DNA of 64,000 nucleotides, from the NCBI GenBank assembly GCA_015178975.1, contig WHVD01000175.1, positions 100,674 to 164,673 of the forward strand. Reading direction: 5' to 3'. Origin of the DNA: Hysterangium stoloniferum (Eukaryota > Basidiomycota > Agaricomycetes > Hysterangiales > Hysterangiaceae). The notes under the pieces were generated by a model. It was not told the origin of the DNA, did no database searches, and saw only the letters and a list, made by a program, of their open reading frames with translations. Shown here one piece after another: positions 10,960 to 23,321 of this stretch (position 1 is its first letter; every line of letters starts with the position of its first letter). The translations under genes and the position numbers were made by a program.

Positions 10960-11321
10960 ACCATAGCACAAGGGGGCATATAGGGCCTTTCTTGCCCAGT
11001 AGGATTTGCGGGAATAATCCCACGGCTCACTACCAGCCAGTCCTCAGGGTGGCCACCTTGGATACCTTCACCTTGCCTATCTACACCCTGTCCATTCACA
11101 ATTTGTGTTTCCTTTCTAGGTTCTTGAAACACTTCCAGTTGTTGATTCCATACCTTCATCAAATTGTGGTATTGCTGATCTTTTAGAGCCTCAGAGCTAA
11201 TACAATTCCAAATCAAATCCCACTTCATAACACATCTGTATCTTTCATTAAAGTCTAATCCACAAATCTTGCTATACTCTGGGACAAGCATCCACACTTT
11301 TATTTTTCCCAGTTTTGCCAT
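10960..11321 (-). pseudogene. Ty1/Copia reverse-transcriptase remnant
   Basis: The minus frame reads GLDFNERYRCVMKWDLIWN. It aligns with GLHLNETYRPVMKWESFRI in the clearer Copia reverse transcriptase at 43650-44815, including the invariant Y.PV.KW pattern with Pro lost. Downstream sequence (10975-11095) is the short repeat also found at 815-975. The rest of pol is absent. This is an old fragment with no catalytic aspartates. Confidence 0.5.
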
Positions 11322-11789
11322 TTTTCTAGATTCCTGGAGATTCTGTCCCAGTGTTCAAAACCAGGATCCCCACTCATTGTTCTTTGCACAGAAAAAAAAA
11401 TTTTATGATGGATCATATTTTGTTACTCTGCCTGTCCTGATAAGTAAGCTTCGCTTCTCCCTCTTACATCTTACCATAGTCTTACCTTTATTTTTACCAC
11501 TTTATCCTCCCGCTCATCACCACATTCCCAAACAAATGGGACACCAAAAATTACCTCAGTTCCTTTTCTTTTTTGAGGGCTTTATTCACACATTTATCAA
11601 ATAATTTGTGCATGGTGCATTCACAAATATAGCACAGGGTTTCCATCAAAATACAGCTGGTGCTTGAATAATCAATCTAAGCAATAGGGAGAAATACAAC
11701 CAGGTGGTTACTGCAATGGACAATAGAAATTTAACAAGTTTTGATCTGTATAATATAGATCTCACCCCTTCAGCTACATATCATGCCTA

Positions 11790-11998
11790 TTCCTCTCCGC
11801 AACTCCATTTTGCTGTGACAACTACAGGGCACCCATCACAATTGAACTGTACAGCACATCCTCTTCCCTTCCTTATACACCACCTTGACCCAATAATATG
11901 TCCCTCCCCCACTGTCCCAGAGGCTCTAACTGTACTGTCTTGCACTGGACGAACAGACCACTCCCACTTTAAATCCTTCCAGGCAATGTCCCTGAGTT
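11790..11998 (+). repeat. Family S dispersed repeat, 5' part
   Basis: From ACAGGGCACCCATCAC through TGACCCAATAATATGTCCCT and CACTGTCCCAGAGGCTCTAA to CACTCCCACTTTAAATCC it matches the head of family S (62882 down to about 62690, and 41960-42245). Similarity stops near 11995, and the family resumes at 14700 in the same orientation beyond the FunK1 pseudogene. Confidence 0.65.
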
Positions 11999-12272
11999 AG
12001 TGGGCTGCCAGTAGGTAAAGTCTTCCAGTCATTCTTAATATTTTCTATGCTGACATGCATAAAGTGCTGGTCTTTCAATTGAGATCCTCAAAAATGTTAT
12101 TAACATCACTGTTGCAGAAGTCTGATTTATTTTGCCTATATTTCAAGTGTAATCTAACATCCAAAACCAAGGGACAATAACAATACAAATCAGAGAAGAA
12201 TTTCATCTGCAAGCAATCATAATGCATGATAAGCTACCACTAGTGCGAATACATTAAAAGTTTGAATGATTC

Positions 12273-14635
12273 CTAAAGCTCAGTGTTGAAAATATCATCA
12301 AATACTTGGAAGGTAAGGTGTCCATTTAAAGTTTCATGATCGAATGATGGCATAGGCAAACCGGGTGCCCAATTTTCCAGATCCAGATCATGGCGAGTAT
12401 GCTCCGTGTAACCATTAAAAATAGCCCCATGCAAAGAGGTAAGGTGCCCTTTCAAGGAAGCGAATTGGGGGGTGAGCGTGGGAAGTGATTTGGAAATAAA
12501 GAGGGCCTTCCTCGCCCTTAGGCTATTGCCACCTAATGTTAACCATTCCTCTAGCGGCAGATTGTCAATTTCTTTACCGTTCTGATAACGAGCTGTGAAA
12601 AACATCAAGACATGAAAAAATGACTCGAGGTCATGTCAGTACAAGTGCTTAACAGGTGAACTTGGGTCCATCAAATCAATGGACATAAAAGGTCGCGTTC
12701 CCGTTCGCTATTTTGATTCTAGATGGTTTTCTGTCCCATCCACATAGCATGCCATATCGAAATCATTTAAAACACCAAAAATCTCATCCTTTTCACGTCG
12801 AAACATCAAGTTCCCAAGACTGATGTCACAATGAAGGATTTTTGCCATTCTGTATAATTAATCATGGGCTACAATTCCACATCAGGAAATATATGGCATG
12901 TGTTATGAAACAACCAACTCACCCTTCAAGGTTTGATGAAACACATCCTTTACTTGCCTGGCATCCTTCAGCTCCCTAAGGGGAAAAAGCTCATTTTGAA
13001 GAAGAATCCTCAATTCCCAAAGCTCATACTTATTGGGCTCCTTCGAATTCAAAAACGTAATGATTCGGCAATGAGCATCCTTTGTATCGGGGGGCAAGGT
13101 GTGGGAATATAAAATCCTAGGAAGATGCTTTTGAACCCAATAATGCTTTCCATGAGAGGAGGCGATGTCAAGTGCCCGGTAGATATATATCCATTCTGGT
13201 GTTCTTTTCTGACTTGGCCAGCTGACTTTGAGAACGGCGACAGGGGACCAAGATGTGGCATCAACTCTGAAAACATACGTGCCACACCTGATTAATGCAT
13301 GTTGGCGAAAGATAATATTTTGTACAGTGACTGTGGGGCCATCTGGGAGTTGCAGTTGTTCTCCAACAAACAGCCTTGTGAAAGGCTGCCTAGCACTGTT
13401 GTGTTTTGTTTTGAGAAAGGGATATAAATTTCAGGGTGATTTCAGTTGCAAGATGGTGCCCTCGGGGATCCAGCCTACTGTATGCTATTAGCATTCCAAC
13501 AAATGTCGTCCTATCTGTAATAAAGTCCAGTGGTTGTGATCGGACGGTCAGGCCAATTTTAAAATCGGTAATCAAATAACTGATGATATGATTCAGTAGA
13601 TTCCCATTCGAGAACATCTCGAGTGCATAACCGGTGCACTGCAGATCAGTCTCATCAATTTCAATACCAACCTTGGTCCTTTTTGACACTTGCTCCGAAT
13701 TGCTAGATGAAGACCGCTTCTTCTGAGACTCAGAGCTATATAGTTTCATGTCTTGATCCGTTTCTTGTGTGTGCCTCATTGTGGCCGATATTGTACTGCA
13801 ATGAGTAGGAAGGAGTAAGTTGTTTGACTTTGAATTAGACGAACTAGCTCTCGCTGGGATCTGCTCTTCACTCAGAGTGTTTGTTTTACTAGTCGATTCT
13901 ACTGGGACAGGTCAGGAAGTGCTTGGTTCACTAGTCAATTCTACTCGGACAGGTCAGGATAGACTTACCTGTCTTAGAAGAAAGTTTCCTGGATCCATTG
14001 GACTTCAGGTATTCTGTGAGGCTTTTCACAGCCAGCTTGAATTCCCAGAAATCCAATACCTCGCCCCAGTGGAAGGCATCAATCCTTTCTGGCCCATTCT
14101 TTGACAAGTTATCGGGGTGAATTCTTCCTCCTTGGCCAAATGCCTTTGTAAGCACCCCCAATACATCCGGCGTATGTGCAGCATACGATCCCCAGATCAG
14201 GGTTCCATCATTGCAACACAGCCGTCTATGTTTCAACCCTATTTCATTGAAGCCATGGTTGACCATTTCCGAAAAAGGAGCATAACGCTCAGATTCATCA
14301 GAGACTGGCTCACTGTACTTGTCCATGAGCTTTTTGAAGCCTTTGGTCTCAAGGATTCTGTCCACTTGTGCCATGGCCTCTGGGTCAAGTTTGAAGTTAA
14401 GGATGTGTTCTAAAAATTCTTCAAACTCGATTGTGGCACAATTCTGGAGATCTTGGCGAAGATATGGATAGTAGTCCGACACTTTAGTCTTTATATGGAA
14501 AGCTGAATTACTTCCAGACCCTCGGCTGAGGGGTGTGTTGTGTATGGAGGGACTCAGAGCCTTGGTCTGTGAGGGAGGTGTTATAGGTCTTATGCAGGCC
14601 ATGACAGTTGACAAGGTGTGGTGTGGTATATACAC
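12273..14635 (-). pseudogene. FunK1 fungal-type protein kinase, near full length, broken
   Basis: FunK1 kinases are a basidiomycete-expanded family. In order from 14635, exon 1 carries IEFEEFLEHILNFKLD, MDKYSEPVSDES and WGSYAA. It ends at a GTAAGT donor (about 13973-13978), with CATTGCAG as the likely acceptor. The middle part (13779-12903) carries DETDLQCTGYALEMFSNG and YELWELRILLQNELFPLREL. After a further intron come catalytic-loop LHCDISLGNLMF, then LNDFDMACYVDGTENH (the DFG position reads DFD), TGTRPFMS and the C-lobe to EL at 12273. Lesions are TAG at 12708-12710 and TGA at 12636-12638, where RHDLESFF is expected (CGA to TGA), plus frame changes around 13050-13400. Family S halves flank it on both sides. 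Confidence 0.85.
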
Positions 14636-14699
14636 CTCAGACTTCGGACTTTAAAAAATCGCATCTGAGCTTAATTGCCCAAACTACATAAAAATCTAA

Positions 14700-14960
14700 A
14701 TTTGCCCAAACAAATGCCCAGCCCCTCCTAATGATTCACATTGAATGATCAAATCAGTAGACATTGTCATGGCCCAAAGGGTGATGCAAGTAGCCGTGAA
14801 GGCTATGAGCAAACTGCAGGGGGGTTTGGGTGCAGAGGTTTGGTTTTAATGATGATTGGGAGGATGCTTAAAGATATCAAAGTGAGGAGGAGTCCATGCT
14901 GATGGGATGTTGTTATGAAGGAAAAGATGAATATAATATATATTATTGTCATCCACAGTG
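14700..14960 (+). repeat. Family S dispersed repeat, 3' part
   Basis: TGATTCACATTGAATGATC, GGCCCAAAGGGTGATGCA, GGGTGCAGAGGTTTGGTTTT and GAAAAGATGAATATAATATA follow in the same order as in the fuller copy at 62379-62882. It takes up close to where the 11790-11998 copy stops. Confidence 0.7.
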
Positions 14961-15119
14961 GGCCGGTCCACTTCCCTAATTTCATACATAAAATACATAC
15001 AAGGGGGGGGGGTAGACATATAATTTGGTGGAAGGGGTTTTTGGATAAACCCTAATTTGTGGGGAAAAAAGATGGATTTTTTGTGTGCATGTGTGGAAAT
15101 AATACATATATATAATATA

Positions 15120-15400
15120 ATATAATATACAATATTTGGAGACTTCAAAAGACTGAGATGAGACATCTTGGCAGTGAACTGATTTTGGAGTGTGTAATGG
15201 ATTTTCTGAAGAGGATCTACCTGCAAATTCTTCCTACTTTTCATCAGGAAAGCAGTAAGAATCACTCCCTGTAAGCTAAGCGGGGGAGCGCTGGGGCCAT
15301 ATGACGTCCCCGTGTTAAACCGGTGGTAGATGTATATTTAGAAATTGGGCACTAGTACAGGGACAGATGCCCTGCATTGACGCCCATCTCAGAGGGGATT
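15120..15400 (+). repeat. ~280-bp dispersed repeat, paired with 46445-46725 (inverted)
   Basis: ACAATATTTGGAGACTTCAA through GGCAGTGAACTGATTTTGGA, GTAAGCTAAGCGGGGGAGCG and GGTAGATGTATATTTAGAAA to GGGCACTAGTACAGGGAC is the reverse complement of 46445-46725. It encloses half of the 57-bp palindromic element (about 15275-15306). Confidence 0.75.
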
Positions 15401-15479
15401 CATTTTCTAGTGGCATCACGACTTCACAGGGCTAAGTCCTAATTTTTGCTGGAAAAAAAAAAGACAGGTAAAGGTTATG

Positions 15480-15670
15480 TGATGTATATATGTAGGCATG
15501 TATCAAAATAATTCATACATATATACATATATATAATATAGAAAGAGTAGGCATATAATTTTGATGGGTTCTAGGCAGTAACACAGTGACATCATATGGG
15601 CCCAGTGCTCCCGGGAGGGGCACTGCCTTCCTTACATAATGCAAAGTGGCTTGTAAGACTTTCCTCTCTC
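15480..15670 (+). repeat. ~190-bp dispersed repeat, paired with 38391-38585
   Basis: It begins ATGTATATATGTAGGCATGT, continues through GGGTTCTAGGCAGTAAC, then TGACATCATATGGGCCCAGT (15587 on) and ends GCAAAGTGGCTTGTAAGACT. The same order and orientation recur at 38391-38585. The left half of the 57-bp palindrome is present, while the right half is replaced by a GC-rich GGGAGGGGCACTGCCTTCC. Confidence 0.8.
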
Positions 15671-15689
15671 TGAAGACCAGATCCAGAAA

Positions 15690-18636
15690 ATATATGAACA
15701 CCTCGTGAAAAAAGGGCTGTATGACGTGGAAGTTAAGAGATGGAAAAATATGCCAAGATCTCAATCAGACAAAGAGGATATGTACCCCCGTTTTGTGGAG
15801 ATTGCCAATGCCATCAATGATTATGCCGAGTCCATGGAGTGGACAGAGGTGAAAGGTGGATGGCAGGATGTGCATAGTAGAGTGCCAAAGTCTACGTGTA
15901 ATACGGCGCCATCAATACGGCCAGATTCTGTGTTTGCCTCTAAGAACAGTAACATGAGCAATCTCCAGAAAAAAATAGACGAGTTAAAGGCCAGGCAAGA
16001 AGCGAAAGAAAAAGAAATGGTTAGAAATGACGAGGTATTAAGAGAAGAAATTAGAAAGGTGGAGTGTTTTTGCTTAAAGGATATATATATTATATTGACG
16101 GAATGCTTAGTTGGAAAATGACATGGTATGGGATATTTTACTATGGATTATGGTTGGTTCTAACACCTTTTTAGACAAAAATCTCTCATGTTTGGTGGTT
16201 ACAAGTATGCGCGGTCGTCGAAATGAAAGCGAAAGCAACGGGGAATGATAGCATGGAAGCATTGCAGCAGGTTTGCTGCTATATGTGACAGATGTTCTGG
16301 GAGCAGTTGGATAGACGTTTTGCTTTTGGATTTACACTTCGCTTTGATCAACTTTCTGTTTTCTTATGTGACCAGTCTGGGGTGGACGAGAGAGGCGATT
16401 AACATTCATACGGTGAGTTTTCAACTTTCCTCCTTTCTCACTGAACTTGACATGAACGATACTTAAGAGCCCAAAGAGTTTGATTTGAGTAATTGGCAGC
16501 TTCTCTATCCTCAAGCCTCATGAACTTGGTTGGGATCCTAGTATGAAAATTTATTATCCAGAAAACAGGCGTCATCTATTGCTTCCCTCTTACGAATTTC
16601 CATTTGAAAGGGTGAAAATGGGGTTGAGCCCTTACCGACTGAAATGGGTTATTAATTCAGCTGGGGCCCACCTTGGGGCATGTGAGGATTTTCTCACTGT
16701 ACGTGCAATTAGTATTGTGGGCTCTGAAGTCATGTGTGGATGAGCGAGTATTGCATGGGAAGTTGTCAAGCTACTGGACCGTCAGAGGCGTGATAAGGTA
16801 TGTGTAACAGTTTAATGTAATGTTTGGACTGGTTCGACTTTTAATAGAAAGTGTATGTTTTGAAACAAGGCTGGCAGCAGTTTGAAGAGTTACAGTCAAT
16901 CTCGGGTTAGCCCTTTGATGTGAGGGTGCATTGGATGGCAGGTCTATACCAAGGTCGAATTTATTCCTCCGAGCACGTGTTGTCAAATGATGGTGTGCTG
17001 GACATTACTTTGGAACACATCTGCAAAGGTTTAGGTGGAAATAATGAGGAGCGACAATTGTCTATGCCAACTAGTAAACCCAAGGCTATCAACTCCCTCG
17101 TCCAGAATGATATTGATCAAGAGTCAAACTTACATGAGCAAATTGTGATTCAAAATGGCCAATTCGAGTATCAAAGTCGGGATCCATACCTGGTGTCCCG
17201 TGTTTTTACTCGGATCATAATGGAAACTTGGGGCTGGCCTATCAAGTACTTTAAGGATAACTTGGAGCTTCTGACTGTAATTCGAGATGTGGTGCAAGGT
17301 TCATTATTGTGCATATGTTTTTTTGTGACAGTTTTATTGAAATGGTTGTTATGTGTTAGATCATAAGGATTTCTATCTCAGCGGTGTCCTTCATTGTGAT
17401 GTTAGCATAGGAAACTCCTAATATGTCCCAGAGAAGGCAATAGATCAGAAGTATGTGGATGACTGATCGATCTTGACCATGGGAAGCAGACCTGGAAATT
17501 TTTGTCGACAAGTGAAATTCCTCCCAGGAAAGAACTAGACTGTGTTTTGGCAAATTCATATCACTTCACTTTTCAAGTTGAGGGTGTATTCGCTGAGGAA
17601 GATGTTGTTTGCACAGTGTTGGGTGTTTTTAATCTGAAGCTGACCCCTGCCGCAGACTATATTAAGGCTTCTCTGGATGGGGCATCTCGCAAAGTGACAA
17701 AAGAGGAGCCTTGTACCCTTGAAGATCTTCATTGGCAACATTTTGTACGTTTATACAAGTTCCTTTTGCTGATTGACTTGATGACTTGGCAGGTGGAAAA
17801 ATTACCAATGTTCCAAGATCGAAGACCACGACCAGGCTTCCAAACGGTGATTTTTCATCAGTTGACTTGATTTGTGCAGTATTTTGATATTCCTCTAAGG
17901 GCACAGTTCCATACATGAGCCATGAGGTACTTGCAAGGAATTATAGTAGGTTATATGCACAGACAGGGGATGGAAAGAAATGTGTACACGATGCTGCTAA
18001 CGATATGGAGTCTTTTTTGTGGGTGATAATTTACCTTGTGATAACGTGGGGATCTCCTGGAGGTTTCGTTGTGATGAACTGGATGCAGGTGACTTCCAGA
18101 ACGTTGATTTGCATAAAGTGATCAATTGATTCTTCAATAATTTGGACAAGTTAGAGGTAGAAAAACAAAACCTATTCACAGTCTCTGGAGATGATGTCTC
18201 TGGAGAGGATGAAAATGGAGAAAGAATCCTTGAGAATGATATACTCAAGAGTTTCCACCCATACTTCAAACCACTGAAGCGTTTAGTGTGGGACTGGTAC
18301 AAACTACTTGTGATGGCTTTCCGATGGCGGGCATCTGAATATTGTTTTATCCACGATCAAGTCCTAGACCTTCTCACAAAGGAAATCGAAGCACTCAGGT
18401 CGGAAACTATGATGGACCATATGACGGACCCTATATATGATCATAAAACTACTATTGAACTGGAACACCATCAGCAATGCCAAGATTTCATCTCGAACGC
18501 CTTTCTGGATATCGATTCTGTATCCGACAATGAAAGTTTGGATGACGACAAAGATGGGAATGAGGATATCTCTCCTGATATGAGAACAGCCAAGTCCAAG
18601 TCTCGATCTGACACATACGCCAAGAAGGAGGTGTGA
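15690..18636 (+). pseudogene. Fungal-type (FunK1/Pkinase_fungal) kinase, near full length
   Basis: The order of family landmarks is intact: GLYDVEVKRWKNMPRSQSDK (15711-15770), a coiled-coil tract to 16120, FWEQLDRRFAFGFTLRFDQL (about 16297-16356), GWDPSMKIYYPENRRHLLLP (16530-16590), VHWMAGLYQGRIYSSEHVLS (16926-16985) and DPYLVSRVFTRIIMETWGWP. The catalytic loop is HCDVSIGN (about 17391-17414), with LIDLDHGKQT as the DFG-like segment. Then come PYMSHEVLARNYSRLYAQ (17910 on), DMESFLWVIIYLV and the C-lobe to TGA at 18634-18636. TGA at 17460-17462 replaces an expected Arg (RLIDLDH), and other stops lie at about 16400 and 16742. It faces away from the FunK1 pseudogene at 12273-14635, with about 1 kb of repeats between. 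Confidence 0.8.
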
Positions 18637-18889
18637 TTATGCCTAGGGAGGAAATGGGGGAAAATAGTGTCAGTGGGCCTGGAGTTCTCTAATGAGGTGT
18701 TGGTGACAGATGGTTTAGATGAGGGTGATTTCTGGGTGTTAATCTGTGGATGATGGTTGTGATGAGAGAAAGGTATTAACTTGATGTGATTAAGGTCAAT
18801 GAATATATACAAGAATTGGCAATGTGGATGTAAGAGTCAAGGGTGTGCAAATAATCAACCTGGCGATGAGTGTGGGATATTGATAGGAT

Positions 18890-20990
18890 TGCAGGCTCAT
18901 GAGACGGGTCTGGATCACTGAGGGCTGGTGAGTAGAGCGACTTAATTATAAACTAAATTACTTATAAACTTACTTACAGTTTAGGTGCTGATGTTTTTTG
19001 AGGCGAGTGCACGATACCTCAGATGATCTCACATTCAATCACGATATTCTTTATAGGAAAGACATGGATCACCTATTCTTTATATTAAATTTTAGTGATA
19101 TTGGACATAATCTAGCTTCTCATTCTCAGGTTGTAGACTATATATTTAACAACTGGACAGGAAAATAAGATAGTAGATGGAAGCAGTAGTAATTAATATA
19201 ATGAAGATAAGCTAATTTATGGTCAATGGTCTTCATGCTACCTCTTTGATTGTTGAACAAGGCTAAATCTTGGATAGTGAGTGGTCTACGTGTATTCCCC
19301 CCGTGAACGAGACCTCGTTCGCGCAGGGGGTCGAGAGGGGCGTCTTCGCCGTCCGAACCGTCACCTTTGCCGTTCAAAACACCGTCTTCGCCATTTCAAA
19401 CATCATCTTCGCCATTCAAACTGTTGCCCCTGCACCATTGACACGTCCTGGAAATTGTCTTCATTGCTGTTTAAAATCGTCTATCTCATCATTTCACCTT
19501 TGGCAAATGTTATTGTTGTGGCCGTTCAAAATACCGATCAAAACGTCTTTGTCGTCGTTCAAAACACTGATCAAAATGGTCTTGATCCACCGTTATTGTC
19601 GTCGCCGTTCAAAATACCCATCAAACGCCTTTGTCGCCGTTCAAAACACTAATCAAAATGGTCTTGATCGCCGTTTCAAATCCTCTCCTTCACTGTTTCA
19701 CCGTTGGCAAACATTATTGTCGTCGCCATTCAAAATACCGATCAAAATGCCTTCGTCACCATTCAAAATACCGATGAAACGTCTTCATTGCCGTTCAAAA
19801 TAATGATGAAACGTCTTCATCGCCGTTCAAAATACCAATCAAACATCTTTGTCGCCATTCATGACACTCTTCATTGCGGTTCATAAACTTGATTGCTTAG
19901 GGTTTAGGGTTTTTATACAAGTCTCAATAGAGAGAGGCATAGCAGCGCAATGGGACATACAATCAGGTATGGAAACCATGTAACATATGGGAAAGTAAGT
20001 TGCAACAAGAAGAATTGTTAAAATAAAGGGTATTTAATGAGATAGTGAAATGTAGTGCACTCACCTTTGCAGTAGAATCCCAACAAGTTAAACAGTATTC
20101 AAGGAGAGGTGCAGAGGATGCACAGTGAGTAAGATGGAGGGATAAAATAAACAATAGGTGAATAAGTGACTATGTCTCACAATCAAAAAAAATAAACAAA
20201 AATAATATCAAAGTTAGTGTTGCAGAAAAATAAAGAATCATAATATCACACTCACAGTGCTAAAACCAGGCCAGACTAAGGGCAGGAGGTGATAGAGGTG
20301 AATTAGAGGATTCTGGCAAGTAAAGACACTTGATAGTTTGGGTGGATATTGACTATGTGAGTCAGGATGAGGGGAATTTAGGTGGTAGACCCCCCCCCTT
20401 ATATATGATTTTGGGTGGTTGTGCACTGCTTTCTAGACCGGTATGCCTTTAACTTAGGGCGGTGTGTGTGTTGACAGACGGTTGCAATTACCATGTTGGA
20501 TGTCGTTATATGGTCGGCATGCGGAGAGGCTGGATGAGGTTGTATGCTAATCGATAGGAAGGGTTATGTGATGATAAATGTGTCTCGCTATGCCCATACG
20601 CAATAGATCGATATGATTCTATATATATTTAGGTGGTTTAAATTTTCATATAACCATGAGCTGCCTGGACCAGAATGTCGAACGCATAGAAAGTCCATTA
20701 TGTGATTCTATATTGTTCGATTTGGCAACAGCGACTTCTTACTGGGATTGATAGTTGATGATGATGATGATGAACACTAACGATGGATCTGATGCGCTAG
20801 GATTGAAAGGCTGCTGTCTAATGCAGCCTTACATTGGCATCGGTCCAGACATTGATAGGACCAAACTGTATTCCTCGAGAACGGCGAGTACGATACACGA
20901 TGATGACGGACGGTAAAAACGATATATGATAAAACTACTATGCGCGTCTGTGATAACGTAATCAGTATGTCGTAAGCCACCAGGCTTACA
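18890..20990 (-). mobile_element. Candidate solo LTR (tentative)
   Basis: AGGAT occurs at 18885-18889 and 20991-20995. Between them the plus strand begins TGCAGGCTCATG and ends CAGGCTTACA, so the minus strand would run TGTAAGCC...GCCTGCA. A TATA-like ATATATAAGGGG lies at about 20395-20405 on the minus strand. A chance match of 7 bases over a few kb is not negligible. The interval contains the 19280-19890 minisatellite and no coding region. Confidence 0.25.
19280..19890 (+). repeat. Degenerate minisatellite, core CGCCGTTCAAAAYACCGATC
   Basis: More than 15 imperfect copies of a 25-40 bp motif, roughly GTCTTCGTCGCCGTTCAAAA followed by TACCGATCAAAA. The same motif on the opposite strand fills 63430-64000. 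A TTAGGGTTTAGGG tract follows at about 19897-19910. Open frames in two registers are by-products of the repeat. Confidence 0.8.
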
Positions 20991-21312
20991 AGGATGCCGG
21001 TCTACCTTAGTTGTTTCTCTGCATTAGAGTTCTATAATGAAAGCTAACGAAGATCTTTCTTTGTGCATTATAATCATTATAAAATATTTAAACATCTGAA
21101 TGAACTGATTGATCACTCAGTACACGCACACATCTTCTACACTCGCTCTTGTTGCCTTCTATTTGTGCACCTCCTGCCTCTCTAAAGGATAATTTCAAGA
21201 ATTTAGTTACAGTTCCGAACTGAGGGAGTATGTTAGCTGGGACATCGCCATTAGGGGGAAAAGCAAGGGCGCAGTAGGAGACAATGATTGGGTAACCAGA
21301 CGGCAGCTGCGC
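20991..21312. other. Non-coding interval downstream of kinase-like gene
   Basis: No open frame or repeat is recognised. It is the likely 3' flank and untranslated region of the minus-strand gene ending at 21313. Confidence 0.4.
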
Positions 21313-23321
21313 CTAGTCTCCATGAAACAGATATTCCACCATTTCCCTGTCGTGTGCCTTCCGTATAGGTCCCCTCGAGACAGCATCCAGTGGCCTCTGT
21401 ATCTGCCGCGTGTTCAGTTGCAGAGGATACTCCACAACATCTTCCGGCCCAGACCACTCGAAATCCACAAACTTGACGCGCGACGCTAGACCACCGTTAT
21501 CGAGATCCATAGTCGATTTGCCGCGTACAAGGATGTTCTCCTTCCTTAGGTCGCCATGCACATAATCTTTTGAATCTAGATTTTTCAGAGCAGCATGGAG
21601 TGCCTCGCGCACCCTCTGGTCCGTCCTGTCCGAAGGCTGGAACGGCATATAGTGGTCGACAAGGTCTTCCATCACAACCATTGTCCACCCCGCCGAGAGA
21701 AAGTTGACTCCAAGGATCGCAGGAGCGAAACCTTCGCCAGCTGCATAATTCTGAACTTGAATAGCAGAATCACGGTAGCTGCCGGGTGGTAGGAATTTGA
21801 TGCAGATTTTTGTCTGGGTATCCACCGTTATTGCTCGAAAAACTAATCTGTCAGGGGAAATGGCCTTGCTGTACGTGTACTTGCGTTTGCCTTCCTCGTT
21901 TTCGAAAGAAACTGGGTACGGAAAGAAGCCCGGTCGGTCTTTGGCGCGGGTGGGGTCCAAGTAGAAGTGATTCAAAGCAGTGGTAGCACGTCTCACAGCA
22001 AAGATAAAACGAGAGAGATTGAGCCGCTGGATGTTGTCACTCTTGTGGAAGTGAAGCGGAAGGAGTGGAGAGAGGATCTGGACATTTGGTATCGGCGTCG
22101 CCACGGCACCTGCTGCAGTAACAAAAGGACCTATAGAAAAGGTTGATTAGGAGGCATACATAAGACAGCAGAGGCCCTTACCACAGTGCAAAAGAATCAG
22201 GCATGGTAAATGACAGTTCTTGCCAGCGCCGTGCTTATACAATTCGCGGACCACCTCAAGGTGGTAGAGTGCTCCTTGGAGATATGGTTCAGCACCCGTC
22301 GCTGAAAGCTCTGATTTCCCTTCTACTAAGACTACATGCATCTTCCCACCATGCCCGTCTTTAAGAGCAAGCACATAACTACCATCCGTTGTGTAACTAT
22401 GGATCATGAACTTGTCAAGCTTGACTATGCTGTGTTTATCGAGAATCTCTCGGAACGCCTCCATGCGCGCAGCTTCATCATTGAAGAATGCCGATAGTCT
22501 CGCCGCCATTTCTTCGGCACAACGCTCGTCTTCAAATTTGGGTTCACCAGAGACGCAGTCGTCTTGGAACTTGGCGAGGCTCTCATCATAGAGAACGGGT
22601 GGAATGGTGGCCTGGCGTTCGGCTGGACGCCCGCAGTTTATGGCCTGGCTATCATCTTTCTGCCGCTCGCGAAACACACTAGGGTGGCCTCCTTGGGAGG
22701 GCGGCACTTCTGGCATGAGTTGCAGGACGGTCCCACGATCAATATGGGCAGCGGGCTTGTAAGTTGGACCTGAAGGATGTTTTAGTATAACAATAAGTCA
22801 GAATGAAAGGATGCTCTCACACTGAAAGACGTAGTGCAACTTGGATCGATCGGTTTCTGCGGTACGCTCGAAAGCAGGGTTCGTGGACGCAACCGCTTTG
22901 AAACCGGTTTGGAGGTTGAGAGATTGAACGTAGTCGGGGAGCTCAATCGTGGAAACCACATCGACATTTGTGGTGGCCTATATTGAGATGAGTCAAGCTT
23001 AAACCGCAGGAAAGGCGGACGGACCCTGTATACTATTATCGTTTCAAGAAGGTTTTCCTGGGCGAGTTTGGGGAAGATATGCGGAAGTATATGAATGAGG
23101 GGAGTGTCTGGCGTGATATCGAGAAAGCGGTAACGAAAGTCATTGTGTTCGATGAGGAGAAGGGCGTTAAAAGGGACTTCGGAGGCGGCTGCAGGATGTT
23201 GCATCACTGCTTCCTGCATCTCCTCATCTTCTTCTTGAGCTGTGGCAGGTTTCTTGGAAAACCTACCAGACGATGGTGATCCACGCTGAGTATGGGTACG
23301 TTTACGAGATTGATGAGCCAT
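21313..23321 (-). CDS. Kinase-like (HGD-type) protein, four exons, apparently intact
   Basis: Proposed exons are 23321-23034, 22977-22821, 22769-22182 and 22130-21313 (288+157+588+818 nt = 616 codons plus stop). The introns of 56, 51 and 51 bp have donors GTATAC, GTGAGA, GTAAGG and acceptors ATATAG, CTTCAG, CTATAG, and all phases agree. Splicing exon 2 gives ATTNVDVVSTIELPDYV, which no unspliced frame contains. The last exon carries ICIKFLPPG (possible ATP-site Lys), WTMVVMEDLVDHY (hinge), VHGDLRKENILV (catalytic loop with HGD for HRD) and VKFVDFEWSG (DFE for DFG). Exon 3 has a central VVLVEGKSELSATGAEPYLQ block. The likely role is a cytosolic phosphotransferase-like protein of an Agaricomycete kinase family, with unknown substrate. 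I chose MAHQSRKRTH as the start because it heads a basic N-terminus. An upstream in-frame ATG at 23384 is possible. Confidence 0.75.

Noticed and set aside
19893-19911. Telomere (TTAGGG) array
   Set aside because: Only two TTTAGGG-like units in the interior of the window, too few to mark a telomere.
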